A stretch of DNA of 64,000 bases from positions 11,447,397 to 11,511,396 of the forward strand of contig NC_134652.1 in assembly GCF_030463565.1 (NCBI RefSeq). The letters are read 5' to 3'. The translations under genes were made by a program, and so were the position numbers. A model generated the notes under the pieces. It saw only the letters and a program-made list of their open reading frames with translations. It was not told the origin of the DNA and made no database searches. The DNA comes from Pelecanus crispus. Its lineage: Eukaryota; Chordata; Aves; Pelecaniformes; Pelecanidae. Each line of letters begins with the position of its first letter. Positions within the stretch are counted from its first letter, which is position 1. Of this stretch, positions 11,401 through 32,800 are shown one piece after another.

Positions 11401-12480
11401 GTATGCGTGTTCTAGCTATGCATTATCTTCATAACAATGAGGTTTCAAAAAGAACGGGGAGCTTAAAATCCTTAATTTAATGTCATTATTCAGGAGGTTT
11501 CCTCTCTACAAACAATAGCAAAAATTCTATGATATGCTTAAGCTGCAGTACATACAGGCACAGGTACACCCACTGTGTTCATTAATAGGAAGTGTAACAG
11601 CTGTAGTCGTTCTTCTTGCTTTCACATTTAGGATCCTGGAATTTTCATGGAAAAGGCCTAGGAATGTTTCTTACTCTTTCAAGAGTTTTGTTAAATATTT
11701 TTTTAGTAATTACTGGAAGTAAGGAACCTACCATCACTCTCGCTGGGAAATAGTTTCATGTCCTGCTATTTCCTGCTATTTAGAAATCATGCTTTCCCTT
11801 TCCAATGATTTCTTCTTGCTGTTTAAGAGCTGTTGTTACTCAGGTACAGAGCTAACACCTGGACCCTGTTGTATCTGACACCAGCTATGTCTTCAAGGAA
11901 GTGTAAAGCTCATTAGTTTGTTTTCCAACCTCAGATGTGCTTAATTTGCATCCACACCATGCAGCTATTCAGCACTAAGCCTGTCCAGTCAGCAAGACAT
12001 CCTACTCCTAACAGTATTGCACCTACTGCAGCATGTGTTGTACTCTACTTAACTCTACTTAATCAATACTGACAATGCTGAGAAGCAGGAAAGAAATGTC
12101 AGGTAATTAATTCTGAGGCCCTTCTAACTATTGCTACATAAAACGCATCCTTTTCTCTCATCCTTGACATGTTAGGTTTGTTTTTTTCTTGTTCAAAGGC
12201 TTCACAGATCAAGCTAGGACCTTGCAAGACCAGGCCTGGAGGGGAGTTTGGTACCACACTGAGACTGACAGGGAAGGGGGACCCTGAACGTAAATTTCGC
12301 GTTGAAAAATGCTGAGCTTGCATATCCCTATGTTCCTTATAGAAACAAGTATTGTTGGCATCACAACTCTTTAAAAGGCAGCATCAGTAGAATACATTTG
12401 CGTTTTCACTAGTTTAAAATGCCTGCAGAGACTGGGGAGAGGCAAATCTGCTTTGGGATGCTCCCAGTATTCAAGGCACA
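8401..12480. other. Tail-to-tail intergenic stretch between GUCY2G relic and TECTB
   Basis: No exon of either neighbour was found here, and no other protein family is recognisable on either strand. The reading frames present are short and unlike known proteins. No clear repeat could be assigned. Confidence 0.5.
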
Positions 12481-12495
12481 AAGCTCATGGAATGT

Positions 12496-12501
12496 TTTAT
12501 T
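12496..12501 (-). terminator. TECTB: Likely TECTB polyadenylation signal (AATAAA)
   Basis: AATAAA on the minus strand lies 131 bases past the TECTB stop codon. It is the first canonical signal after the stop, so the 3' UTR would be only about 150 bases. There is no transcript evidence, and a longer UTR using a later site is possible. Confidence 0.55.
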
Positions 12502-12631
12502 TATCTGGTAAAATGGTGCACAAGGACTTTTTCTGACTTTCATTTCTCCTCCGTAAAATAAACATCTTTAGTAAAGAAGTCCAGGTCCAAACACGATTGG
12601 GCAAAGTTAAGAAACACAGCTGGGCTGTGTT

Positions 12632-22249
<9,618 letters not shown>

Positions 22250-23140
22250 TTCTTGCAATGATCTGAGGACACAGGGAATAAAAGCTGAAATTGTCTTTAA
22301 AATTGGAAATAAAAAAAATGCATTGGCTGCAGACCTAAAATTACAGCTATTGTTAAACATGTTCTTCTTGCAGAGAGAAACAAATAACATTACTGACATT
22401 CTGTCACTGAAATTAATTGCATCTACAGGATAAATATTTCCACAACCATTACTATCGCTGGGTGACTATTGTGACAATTTTGCTATTTCAGTTTAGTGGT
22501 GGCTTTGAATGATTCTAGGTTTTCCTTGTTCTTGTAAAGACTCTAAACCTAAAGTGCTAGTATAACCAAATGAAACTGAAATCATGGTATCTGAAAAAAA
22601 GAGAATAGAAATCACTTGAAGAAGAATGATGAAGTAACATACATAATTTAATGCTGGAACTATTATTTGTGTTGATGGCTACCCTGATGTATATAATCTT
22701 AACTTCAGGTAGCTCAGGTTTGGTAAATTATGCATTTTCTCCTTTACTGCTAAATGATGAGTTTTCAGGAAAACATACATAGCAGTAATTTACATTTCCA
22801 TTTCAGGCCTCAAACCTGCAAGCTGTTTCCCACAGTGAGAAGCATGTACGGCCTGTGGAATTGGGACTAGAGTTCTTATATTTTCTCTTTGTAGACACTC
22901 TTCAGTGTCTGCTGTCATATACACGTCACTGAGCCAACTGTCAGAAGTAACAAATATCATTTAGGTAAAGAAAAAAGATCTTCCTGATTAAGTATTTCCA
23001 AGAAAAAAGAATCAATTTCAAGGTTTGCACTCAGCATCTATTCAAAAATATATATTTACAAAAGGCTCATACAGTACATTTCAGTGACAATTCCTTCTAA
23101 TTATAATCCCATGCATTCTATAAGAAATTAAGTATAATAC

Positions 23141-23238
23141 CTACGAGACAGGAAGAGGCTAAGTATTTCAGATTTTCATTCTGGTCTTATTCCAAAAGCT
23201 GCGCTGTCGGCTCTTCCCAAGATGTCCTCTTTCAAATG
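23141..23238 (-). other. TECTB: Putative noncoding first exon of TECTB
   Basis: Downstream of the TATA box on the minus strand, about 100 bases end in a good donor TAG|GTATTA (GT at 23140-23139). The next downstream acceptor is that of the ATG exon, giving an 878-base first intron. The exon contains no long reading frame. The left border is inferred from the TATA box (start about 30 bases after it), so it is accurate to only several bases. Confidence 0.5.
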
Positions 23239-23260
23239 AACCTAGCTGGCGTTATCTTCG

Positions 23261-23270
23261 CTTTATATAA
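23261..23270 (-). promoter_or_regulatory. TECTB: TATA box of the TECTB core promoter
   Basis: TTATATAAAG on the minus strand lies about 30 bases ahead of the putative first exon and about 1.0 kb ahead of the start codon. There is no CpG island here, which fits a tissue-restricted TATA promoter. Other AT-rich stretches nearby make this a reasoned choice, not a proof. Confidence 0.5.
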
Positions 23271-23279
23271 GCAATCTTG

Positions 23280-26200
23280 TAAAAGGAGCCCATCTCTGGT
23301 TAAAACTCAACCTGCCAGTATTGTCCAGTGTGGGAGGGAAAAAAAAAGAGTTATAGAAAAGCAGTTCTCTTCCCCTAGATGGGACTGTATTGCTGCTATT
23401 TGATTTTTTAAAAGTCTTTCTATGGTGGCTTTTTACAGATCTTGAAAACAATTGAACAGAAACCTGCTGAAAGTATATAACTCGCACAAAATTTTTATTT
23501 TACAAGTTAATTAGGGAAATATAAAATTTCTGCAGAGGTGAAACAACAGCTGCCTTGTAGAATTCAGTGAAAATGTATTTATATGAATTAGATGCCTGTC
23601 TTGAATGGCTTCTTGACAACGTCAAGTGGACAAAAGGAATTTCCACAAATGATATACTACCTTTGGGGCTGTTGTATTTACTTATTTTTTCTAAAAGTTC
23701 ACAGGCATGTAATCGGAGTTTAGGTAGGTTCTTCCACAAGCTAAGTCTCATGCTATAAAATTATAATGCATAATACTATGTGTGTATAAGACTGTGTAAT
23801 ATACATTAAATATTACCCTATAGAATGTGTAAAATTCACCATTGCAAAGAAAACTGAAACAGATTTGCTCTTCATATGACCATCAGTCATGTGGTTGCCG
23901 TATGACAGTCTTGGTCAGCTGGTGAAATTTTCTGGTGACCTATTACATCCTGTTTGTGGTAGCTTCTAGTGATAGGCTCAGAAAGAGGACTTGGGTATGC
24001 TACTGATACTTTACATGCCTGCATAAAAAATGTAGGCCGTAAACAGTCTTGCCGTGGAAGCTGGCATGACCTCAACTTTGGGCACGTGTGTATCCACCCA
24101 GATCCAAGTGCTGTTGAGTTACATATGCTCTGATCTCTGGCTTGAGTCATAAAACACAGAGGATCTCACTGACCTTGCCTGTGGAACCCAGTCCTGTGGG
24201 GCTCCTCAGAGATAATTTTGATGTCTTCTTCTATGGAGTTATCCCAATGGACAGAGCCTCATTCTGCCCCATCCATGGCAGGGGTATGGTGCGGGCCTGC
24301 CTTCTCTCAAGCAACTTTTGGCGTATGGGGCTATGCAGTAGTAAAGCTGTTCCAGTTGTCATTAGTCTGGAGTTTCTGGGGGAGGAGGGAGTGGGATGGA
24401 AGAGCATAGTGGCCCTGACCTTAACCTGAGATGCTGGGCAACAAGTGTAGGTGCTCCTGTGGGTGAGATTTATGGGCCTGCCTTCAGGAGAACATTCACT
24501 GTTCTAAATCCAGGCTACAAGGAGTGTCTCAACCCAGATGGCATCAGTGAAGCATGGCCGTGACTACGTTGTGCATTGTAAGGGATGCTAGCTCTCACCC
24601 AGCGACAATGGTGTGAGGGTGAATCTACAATGATATGAAAACGTTTATAAATAATTAGGGCAAATTCTGCTTCTTGCAAACCGATCCAAAGCTCTAAATA
24701 AAGGTTAAAAAGCTTATAAATTTCTGTGTTTAGTTTAAATCATAAGCCTGAAGCTAGACTTGAAGCTTTGTAAGGACTGCAATACAGAGCACATAATGTT
24801 AAATAGGCTGCTCCCACTATTCTTGTGAGCCAAATCCTACAAGCCATCGCATTCTGGTTTAAATGAGATTACCTAAAGATGTACACATGGATAAAATCCG
24901 TTGGTTGGGATTTGTTGTTATTTTAATTGAATTAAAGAATAATCCACTGAACAAGAACCAAAGCTCATAAATGATTTGATGTGACCTAACTAGCGATCAT
25001 CCCCATAAAAAAAAATCCTAAAATAAGGAAGATTTAACTCCAGGTGTCTGTTTTATATCCTCACCCCAAATCCTTCTGCAGGCACTGAGGCCCAAATCTG
25101 ATTTCCAAAGTCCAGCTCTGACTGAATAGAGACTGTGTAAATATTCACTTATTTTTTGTCTTTCTGTGTGTGGGAGTGTGTATTTGGTCTGGAACCTGAA
25201 GCCGGGGACTGGTGAGACATTATGAGCCACCCTGCTGTCAAGTAAGTGTATACAGCCCAGAAACAAGGGGAGGGTTTGCAGGAAAAAGCTTGTGACTTTG
25301 GGCATGAGAAAGGCCTCACGACCTTGTACAAACCATTTCTTCAAGCTCAAGGGATCAGATTCAGCTCTGGGGTTGGACTTCGTCTCTCAGGTCTGCCTAC
25401 ACAGGGCTGATCTGGAGCATAAGATATTTGGCTAACCGTGATTAGGCACAGTGTAAATGCCTTGCTAAAAATTATGTAAGTGGTCAACCTCGCCATAACA
25501 TTAACAAAGCAGTTGAAACACAGATTAGCTTTGTTCTGATGATTTTTAGCAAATAATGTAATTAAATAATCATTGGTGTAAGGCTACAGGTTTCAGTGGA
25601 ATTACTCCAAGATGGCTCTAGTCCCATAATTTTTGAAAGAAAATAAATCTCTCACTATCTTCTCACAGAAAAGTAATCTCCATGTACATAATACCCCTTT
25701 TAGGTGAAAGGTAAAAACCAGAATGAAATCCATGAAACAAATTTGGCAAAAGTGCCAGCTGGTGTATAGTAGTTTGTATTTGCATCAGAAACAAGTACAA
25801 AATGTACCTAAGCCAAACAGCATTTGATACCTGCTCTGATCAAAGGTGAAGGCTTGGGGAAGGGTTAGGTTTCTCTCAGTAATTGCACACACAGAAAAAG
25901 GAAAGCCATTAAATTGCAAAGTAGACCATTGAGGTTTGTTGCATTTTCCTGACTCTTCCCAAGCCCATTGAATAATGTCGGCAATCTAAGTATCTAAAGA
26001 TTTTGACAAAGAGCAAATGAAGGCCTTATTGTGAATTTCACCTACAAGGGCAGCTTGTCTCTCCAGCTTTGTTCCTTGCATCGTGATGGGAGGCTGTGCA
26101 AATATCTACTGTCTGGTTCTTACCTGGAGAAAATGAGGTTCTGCTGTTCGCATCTGCAAGGGATATTGTGACATCCAGTTTTCATTGGTTTGGATAAGAT

Positions 26201-26600
26201 AATAAACTTGAGGAATCTTTAGCTATATGGAGGGACTTTATGGGGTAATGAGGATCAATGGAGACAGCTAGCTGATTCCAAGAGGAGTTAGATCTGGTGA
26301 CACTCACCTAAAGGCTGCAATGTACTGATGGCAGTGTTTCCAACCACGCACCAAAACCTGGCAAACTCAGTTTTGTCTGAGATAAGGAGTGTATCTATGC
26401 CACAGGCATGGAGACATCCATGCTGGGTCTGGAAGCATGGTAACTGCATTTATGCTGGGCCTGATCTGAGTTAATGGGTCCTGTAATGCAGCTGTGTTGG
26501 TACAGTCAAACTCATCCTGGATCCAAAGTCTACCATGAGCTGTGCCATGTAGACTCATTTCCTTGAGTCATAAATACCTTATGGATTTCAGCATTGTTTT
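23280..26600. other. Intergenic, upstream of TECTB; nothing recognisable
   Basis: AT-rich noncoding sequence with only short reading frames. It is the proximal upstream region of TECTB and may contain its enhancers, but no motif cluster stands out by eye. Confidence 0.45.
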
Positions 26601-26603
26601 TAT

Positions 26604-26674
26604 AGAATTTTAATAGAATTTTAATAGAATTTTAATAGAATTTTTATAGAATTTTAATAGAATTTTTATAGAAT
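26604..26674. repeat. 11-bp tandem array (AGAATTTTAAT / AGAATTTTTAT)
   Basis: Units start every 11 bases at 26604, 26615, 26626, 26637, 26648, 26659 and 26670, giving about 6.5 copies. Two alternating variants differ by one base. It ends some 70 bases before a CR1 fragment, and its AGAATTTT core is not the CR1 tail motif. Confidence 0.92.
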
Positions 26675-26740
26675 AAATACCTTTCCAATAGTTAGTTACT
26701 CATGGCACGTGGTTGGTCACTTACTTCAGCACATGATTGA

Positions 26741-26891
26741 GTTCCTATCCCTGGAGGTATTTAGAAGATGTGTAGATATGGTGCTTAGGGACATGGTTTA
26801 GTGGTGAACTTGGCAGTGTTAGGTTTACGGTTGGACTTGATCTTAAAGGTCTTTTCCAACCTAAACAATTCTATGATTCAATTCTATGATG
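26741..26891 (+). mobile_element. CR1 LINE 3' end, plus orientation
   Basis: The sequence has the CR1 3' UTR signature: CCCTGGAGGTATTTAGAAGA, GTGCTTAGGGACATGG, TTAGTGGTGAACTTGGCAG, GGTTGGACTTGATCTTAAAG, TTTTCCAACC. It ends in two ATTCTATGAT tail units. It is 5'-truncated, as most CR1 copies are, and keeps no coding part. Confidence 0.95.
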
Positions 26892-29720
26892 TTTCAGCCT
26901 TGTGACCAGATTATAGAACTGTGCAGGTGCATAACAGAGTACCTGGGACCCACAGATACCCTGCACCCTAAGTCCTCAGGTCGCTGACATTCTCCAATAA
27001 CTGCACAAAACAAATCAGAAGCAGGGGAAATTAGAGGAAATCGTGTTTGTGGAAGAGGGAATCACATAAAAATCAGAGATGGAGGTTCAGGCCACCAGAA
27101 GAGAGAGTCTTCTGCGCTAAACTTCCTCATGCATCACCTGTCTGTCTGTGTAACTACGCAACGCTGAATCATAATTTTTCAGCAATCACCTGCAGCCATA
27201 CACAGACAGTGCTGCTGTTGGTACATGCACTCCCTGGGGTGTGGGTGAGCACAGACGCTCAGCTGAAGAAGCACTCCCTTGACATTTCTGCTGTCCAAGG
27301 CATTCACACAGACATTTACAACACCAAATCTCGCCAAGCACAGAATCGTGGCTGAAGTCATCATATTTCATGTTCATTTGAATCCCTCATCCTGTTGCTG
27401 TTTAGCTTTGCCAGCATATTCAGAGTATTATTCTCTGGAAGCTTCTCCAGCAAAGTTCTGCCTGGAGTTCGCTACTGTTGGAACAAAGCATCGGTTTCCA
27501 GCTGAGTTTCCTTGAAGCCTTTGTGTGGGTAAGTATTTTATTTGGTGTATTTTTTTATGGGTTGTCTTGGAGCTACTAGTTATGCAGGTTAAGGATTCGG
27601 GGCTTGATTTAATAAAGGCATGAGACATAAAACAGGTCATGCGAGACCGGAACTGATGATTTACACTGGTCACATGAGACCACAACCATCCTTGGACTGC
27701 CACCTTTTGGAGATGCCTAAACTTCCTGGGCACTTGATTCATTTGCCTAATCAAGGCATGTATTGCATTAACAGGTGCAGTAAGGTGGCCAGCTATGACA
27801 CAGGACCTCTAGGAGACTCATGAGCTTTTGGAGTGGGATCCGGAGGCCAGGCAGGATACTCAAGGACATCTTAAATGGTGCTGGATGTCTGTGTGTGGGC
27901 ATCTGAGTCGAGACCAACCAGGCACACTGCTCTGGTTGGCTTGACATTCATTTTTTGTTTGCCTTGGAAGTCTAAGCACCCCAGTACGCTCTGCAGCACA
28001 CGTGCCTGAGCCTGCTCCAGTCGGCACAGTGCCCTCAAATTGTTCACTGAATGCCCAAGACTAGCTTCTACGTAGAAGTTAGAGCACATCCGGGGAAAGA
28101 TAGCTTTGAACTCTTCAGGCGAGGAGAATTGCGTTTGGATCTCCCATAGTCCTGGGCAAGGGCTCTGACACCAGGCCTGTCTCCTCCAGCTGTCCTTTGA
28201 AGAGAGCATGGCCGTGGCTGCTGGGCTCAGCTGTAATCACTGCTGCTGTCCCACTTGGTATGTGCCATAGCAGAACTGCAGGCATTTTCTGTTGAGAATA
28301 TATGGATTAAGTGTTTTGTAGCGAAATGTTGTTGTTGGGGAATAGCATTCTGGAATCACCTGAATGTGGCCTAAATGGCTTCTGAGGTGCTTAAGTGCTT
28401 TTTTGGATCTCAACCATGCTGTCCTGTATAACACCTTGTAAGCCTTTTAGTTCCTGTTATCTCAACAACAGGTCTTGATCTCTTGGCAGTGTGGGGCAGG
28501 GAGTGAGGGGGAGGATTTTAAGAGGAAGGTGAGAAAGAACGTAGAATGGACTCTTTGTATCGTTCATTAGTTTAACCTTCTCAGGTTGGCAGCTGGCTCT
28601 GACACAGTAACCATTGCTCTTCTTGCTCCAGTAATGCTCTCTCTTCTGGATGTTATCCCACTAGTGCTGGGAAGGTTGCAGCAATATGATATTTCTCAGT
28701 GTGGGTTGGGGTATGTCACTACAAATTTGAAAGAGTCTGTAGCAGCTGTCTGATCTTCTGCCTGATTCCTGGCTATGATGCGCTGGCCATAACTAATGCT
28801 GCTCACCCAGCCTACATGTTTTGCTACAGAAAAGCTGACAAAAAAAGGACTGCAGTGCAGTGAGGCATTAAAAATATATTAAAGGCAAATTCCTCCTCTG
28901 GTATCCCTCAGTGGCAGTTCCATTGACCACTGAAGAACTGACCCTAAATGTATGCTGCTTATTTTAAAAATATGGTTAAATAAGAAAAAACAAAGCAAAG
29001 AAAAATGCAGAGGCAAGCTGATAAAGAAATTTCAGAAGCGGGAGGAATGCAGAATTACAATAAAGGACTTGATTGCCACCTAGGTTGGAAGCACCTCCAT
29101 CCATTCACATTCCCAAACCTAGAAACCTTTCCTCAGATTTGCAATCTCTATTGCCCTAGGAGCCCAGAGTACTCCTGCTCCCTCCATAACACCTCTACCC
29201 TTAACTGAGCTACAGAGCCTGTCTCCAAATTCCTGATTACGTGGTGGTCTGAGCCAGCTGAATTATACACCTGCTTTGTGGGATCTGGATAGGATTGCAC
29301 ACATGAAGGACTGGTAAAAATCGGGTTCTAGAAATGCTCACCATAATTCCTATCCTTTGAAGAGTTAACATCCATTCGTTTTCCCTATGAAATAATATTT
29401 CGGTATCTGTAGTGCTGCCCTCTCAAACACAAACCTCTGCACTTCTATCAATAGCAGCTGCTGATTAGAATCACAGTTCTGGTTTCCCGAGCTACCTAAT
29501 CCAGCTAGTTCATTCTTAGACCTACTTTTCTTAGCACACTGTATCCATTATACTAGTGTTGTCTCCATTTTTAAAAGTTTGTGATTTTTCAGTGGTCTGA
29601 TAGCATCACACTTGGAGACAGTCTCACTTGCTGTGAAAGGGATCTGTATAAAGAATTACTTGGTTTGAGAGCTGCATGTATCAGACTTAACTGTATTAAT
29701 TAGCTTGTGCTGTGCTTGTA
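26892..29720. other. Intergenic; no recognisable gene
   Basis: A slightly GC-richer patch lies at about 27.8-28.25 kb, with a 112-codon open frame on the minus strand (28209-27871) that resembles no family I know. Nothing else can be named. Confidence 0.4.
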
Positions 29721-29721
29721 A

Positions 29722-29805
29722 AGTGATCATAATAATGCTTATCATGATCTTAGTACCATTATCTCTGTTTTGCAGATAATGGAACTGAGCCACAGAAAGG
29801 CAAAG
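29722..29805 (+). repeat. Ancient MIR / L3-like fragment
   Basis: ATAATGCTTATCAT, then CATTATCTCTGTTTTGCAGA, then TGGAACTGAGCCACAGAAAGG resembles the conserved 3' core of old amniote MIR/L2/L3 elements (CCCATTTTACAGATGAGGAAACTGAGGCACAGAGAGG). It is strongly diverged. The assignment to one of these families is uncertain. Confidence 0.45.
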
Positions 29806-32800
29806 CCCATTGTAGGGCTCTTGAGCTGGCCATACTGCTCTTATTTCCACTGTGTCGTTGAAACAGTAAGCACCCTGGAGGAGAAGCTAACCAAGCAAAC
29901 TTTGTATGAGTCTGTCCTGTGAATAAGAAAAGCTTTCTGGGGAGCTGCAGGATGATTGCCTGGACTGTCAGGCCACGTCTTCTGGAACAGAGGACTCCCC
30001 TTTATCTCAGAGGCTATTTTATCACCTGAAGTACTGAACTCCCCCTGCTTGTCAATTTACCATTCACACTAGGCCTTATGGTTTATTGACAATGACTCGA
30101 TGACTCACCATCACCGAGTGTCTCAGTGGATTTTTCTCTTCTGATGCCATAAACAAAGTTTTTCTTCCCACTTTGTCAAGACAAAGCCTTTAGTACATTC
30201 AGCCTCCAAAAAGGTCACTTTCTGAGACTTCCCATAGATAACAGACCAAATTTCAGATCAGTTAAAGGATATAGTTTTCTTCAAATTGCACCAACACGCT
30301 AATGATGATATACATTGAGATGGTTCTTTCCATTCACCATGTTTTATAGTAGTAGAGAGATGTTACAGGCTCCATGTAGTGGGATGCAGCAGAGCAATCA
30401 AGTCTAGAGGCTTCAGGCAGCCAGTTAGGTATTCATATGCTTGTTCCTTTATGACTCAACTAATTGCAAATAAAAGCCAGATCTTCCTTTTTTAATTGTC
30501 TGTTTGAAGATAAGATTTCTTGGAGAATCACTGAAACACCAAATGCAAAAGATGGCCATGTTACCGCCCATATACAGCTCTTCAGAGATTTTCACAAGCT
30601 TCCTCTGATAGCCAAGTTTTAGAAAGTTGACACCTTTTCTTTTTCTTCTGCTAGGCTGTAGCTGCCATTTCATTGATTTACTCAAAATCAGTTTGACCAT
30701 CCTGTATGATTACTGTTTCTGTCTTCTAGTGTGGCTCACAGTAATGTAATTGGATGAAGTATGCACTCTGCAGAAAGTGATCATTTCAATCTTAAGTTTG
30801 CTGAAGAGAGCATTGTGGTCATTTGCAAAATGTTTGCAATTATAGTACACCAGAGACATTAATATAATATTTCCTACAAGCTATTCCAGAAAGTATGACA
30901 CTGCAGTTCTCTTTTCCTATGAAAATCCCTCAGGAGTACAATAATCTGATTACCTTCCAAGGGATTCATAGGGTTGCTCTCCTCAGAAACCCACTGTAGC
31001 TCCAAGTACTGAATTCTCCAGGACAGACTGTGCTGAAGACTCTAGATTGATTATGCTGTTAATGACGCAGGAGGCTCTGCTGCTGTTTGTTTATTCTGGG
31101 ATTAGCTAAAATTAGAAGTTGACCCTATGTTCCTGAATTAATTTAAAGGCAAAAATACAAGTTACTGATTCTGTTGATTTTTCTGGAAATATGGTCTCTA
31201 AAGCCAACGCTAAGGTTTTTTTCCTGGAGTTGTGAGTCAGTTCTTAAATGATCTTTAAATGAATGTTGTCTGGGCCAATTGATATATATCAACCATAACC
31301 CATGAGCAATTTCCAAGGTAACTCCTTAACATGCTGTGTTGAACATCTACAGATATTTAAGATTTTGAAAGATCAAGAAGATGTCAAAGCCTTGTCTTAA
31401 ATGCTTGAAAACAGCTGGATATATTCAGTAATTGTTAACTGGACAGATCTTGGTCTTTTGACTGTTTGGCTGTACCAAAAGCACATAAAGTTGAAGAGTT
31501 ATTCTTTGCATCTCTGGATGGTCTAAAAAATGAGTAAAAAGAACAGGAAATACTGTATCTTTGTTAGCAATAGATGGTGAAGATATATTAGCAAAGTTTC
31601 AGAAAGTGTGTAAGGTTTAAAGTGCTGAACTTGAAACACCAGAAAAGGGTCGGTTTTCATGGGTTTCGCCTTAATTTCAGGTTTGGTTTTCTCAGTGGAC
31701 ACCAAAAAAAAGTATACCCAAATCAATGGTCAGATCTGAAAATGTAAGTGGATTTCAGACTATTCTGATACACCTTGCTGGAAACCCTTTGGAAAAAAAA
31801 AAAAATGTGGTTGGAATGCCTGCACCCTACATCTGATTTTGTGGGGTTTCTTTTGGTATTATTTTGGTATACGTAAAATCAATGAATATGAATGTATATA
31901 AGATATAGCAAAGATAATATTTTCTAGGTTTGCAATACCTTTAATTCCAGGCTCTCACAAACCTTTATGAAGATTTGACTCCAGACACTAACTGGCCAGG
32001 AGATGGTGTTAGTGGTGTACTATAAACAGACAACATGTGACACAGAAAAGCAAAGTGATTCACTCATATGAAATCTGGTGAAGACATCTCACCCTCCTCT
32101 GAGTGCTGCCCTATCCCTTGGACCTTTCATTGGCCTGTTCTGATTATTTGCATTATCCATAATAATTATTATTCAGTGTTGCTGTTTCAATATGGCAAGA
32201 AAGCAATTACATGAATGCAAACATAAGTAACAAGTAGTTTGGAAAGACGTTCCTCTCTAGGACAACAAATGCCACATGTTCGCTTCCTCCTTCAGCTCCT
32301 GTCAGGATTCAACTCAGCTGAGATCCCCTGTTGCAGAATGACTTCAAACCTTTCAGTCCCCTTTTCTGTCAGCATTGTTAATCCCTATGCTAGCTCATTT
32401 CTCCACTTTCTAGTCTTCATTTTCCTCCTGTAGTTGCAACCCTTACAGTCTGTCAAATATGCCACTAAAACCACATCATCTGCAGTTGTTACTATGTAAT
32501 ATCACCTTCTGGTATTGTGGGCTGGCTTCTCATCTTCACACCTCCTTTAATGTTTCCCACCACCCTTCTGTTCAGTTACCACTTTCATTGAGCTCAGCAG
32601 ACACTGATGCTCGTACGCTCTCCTTCACTTCATGACTTTGCCTGTGCTACTTAAATATGCTTGTGCATGAGATTTTGTTTGTAAATCTTTCCTTCCAACA
32701 CTCCCTCACTTTGAACAGGGTTTCAGTGGTGGTTTCCTGCTTGCTCTTCTGTCTCTGCTCCTATCACCAGGAATATGCCATCAGCCAGGAAAGGCTCTGG

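Noticed and set aside
27871-28209. 112-codon open frame on the minus strand in a GC-richer patch
   Set aside because: No recognisable domain, no splice context and no neighbouring exons; length alone is not evidence of a gene.
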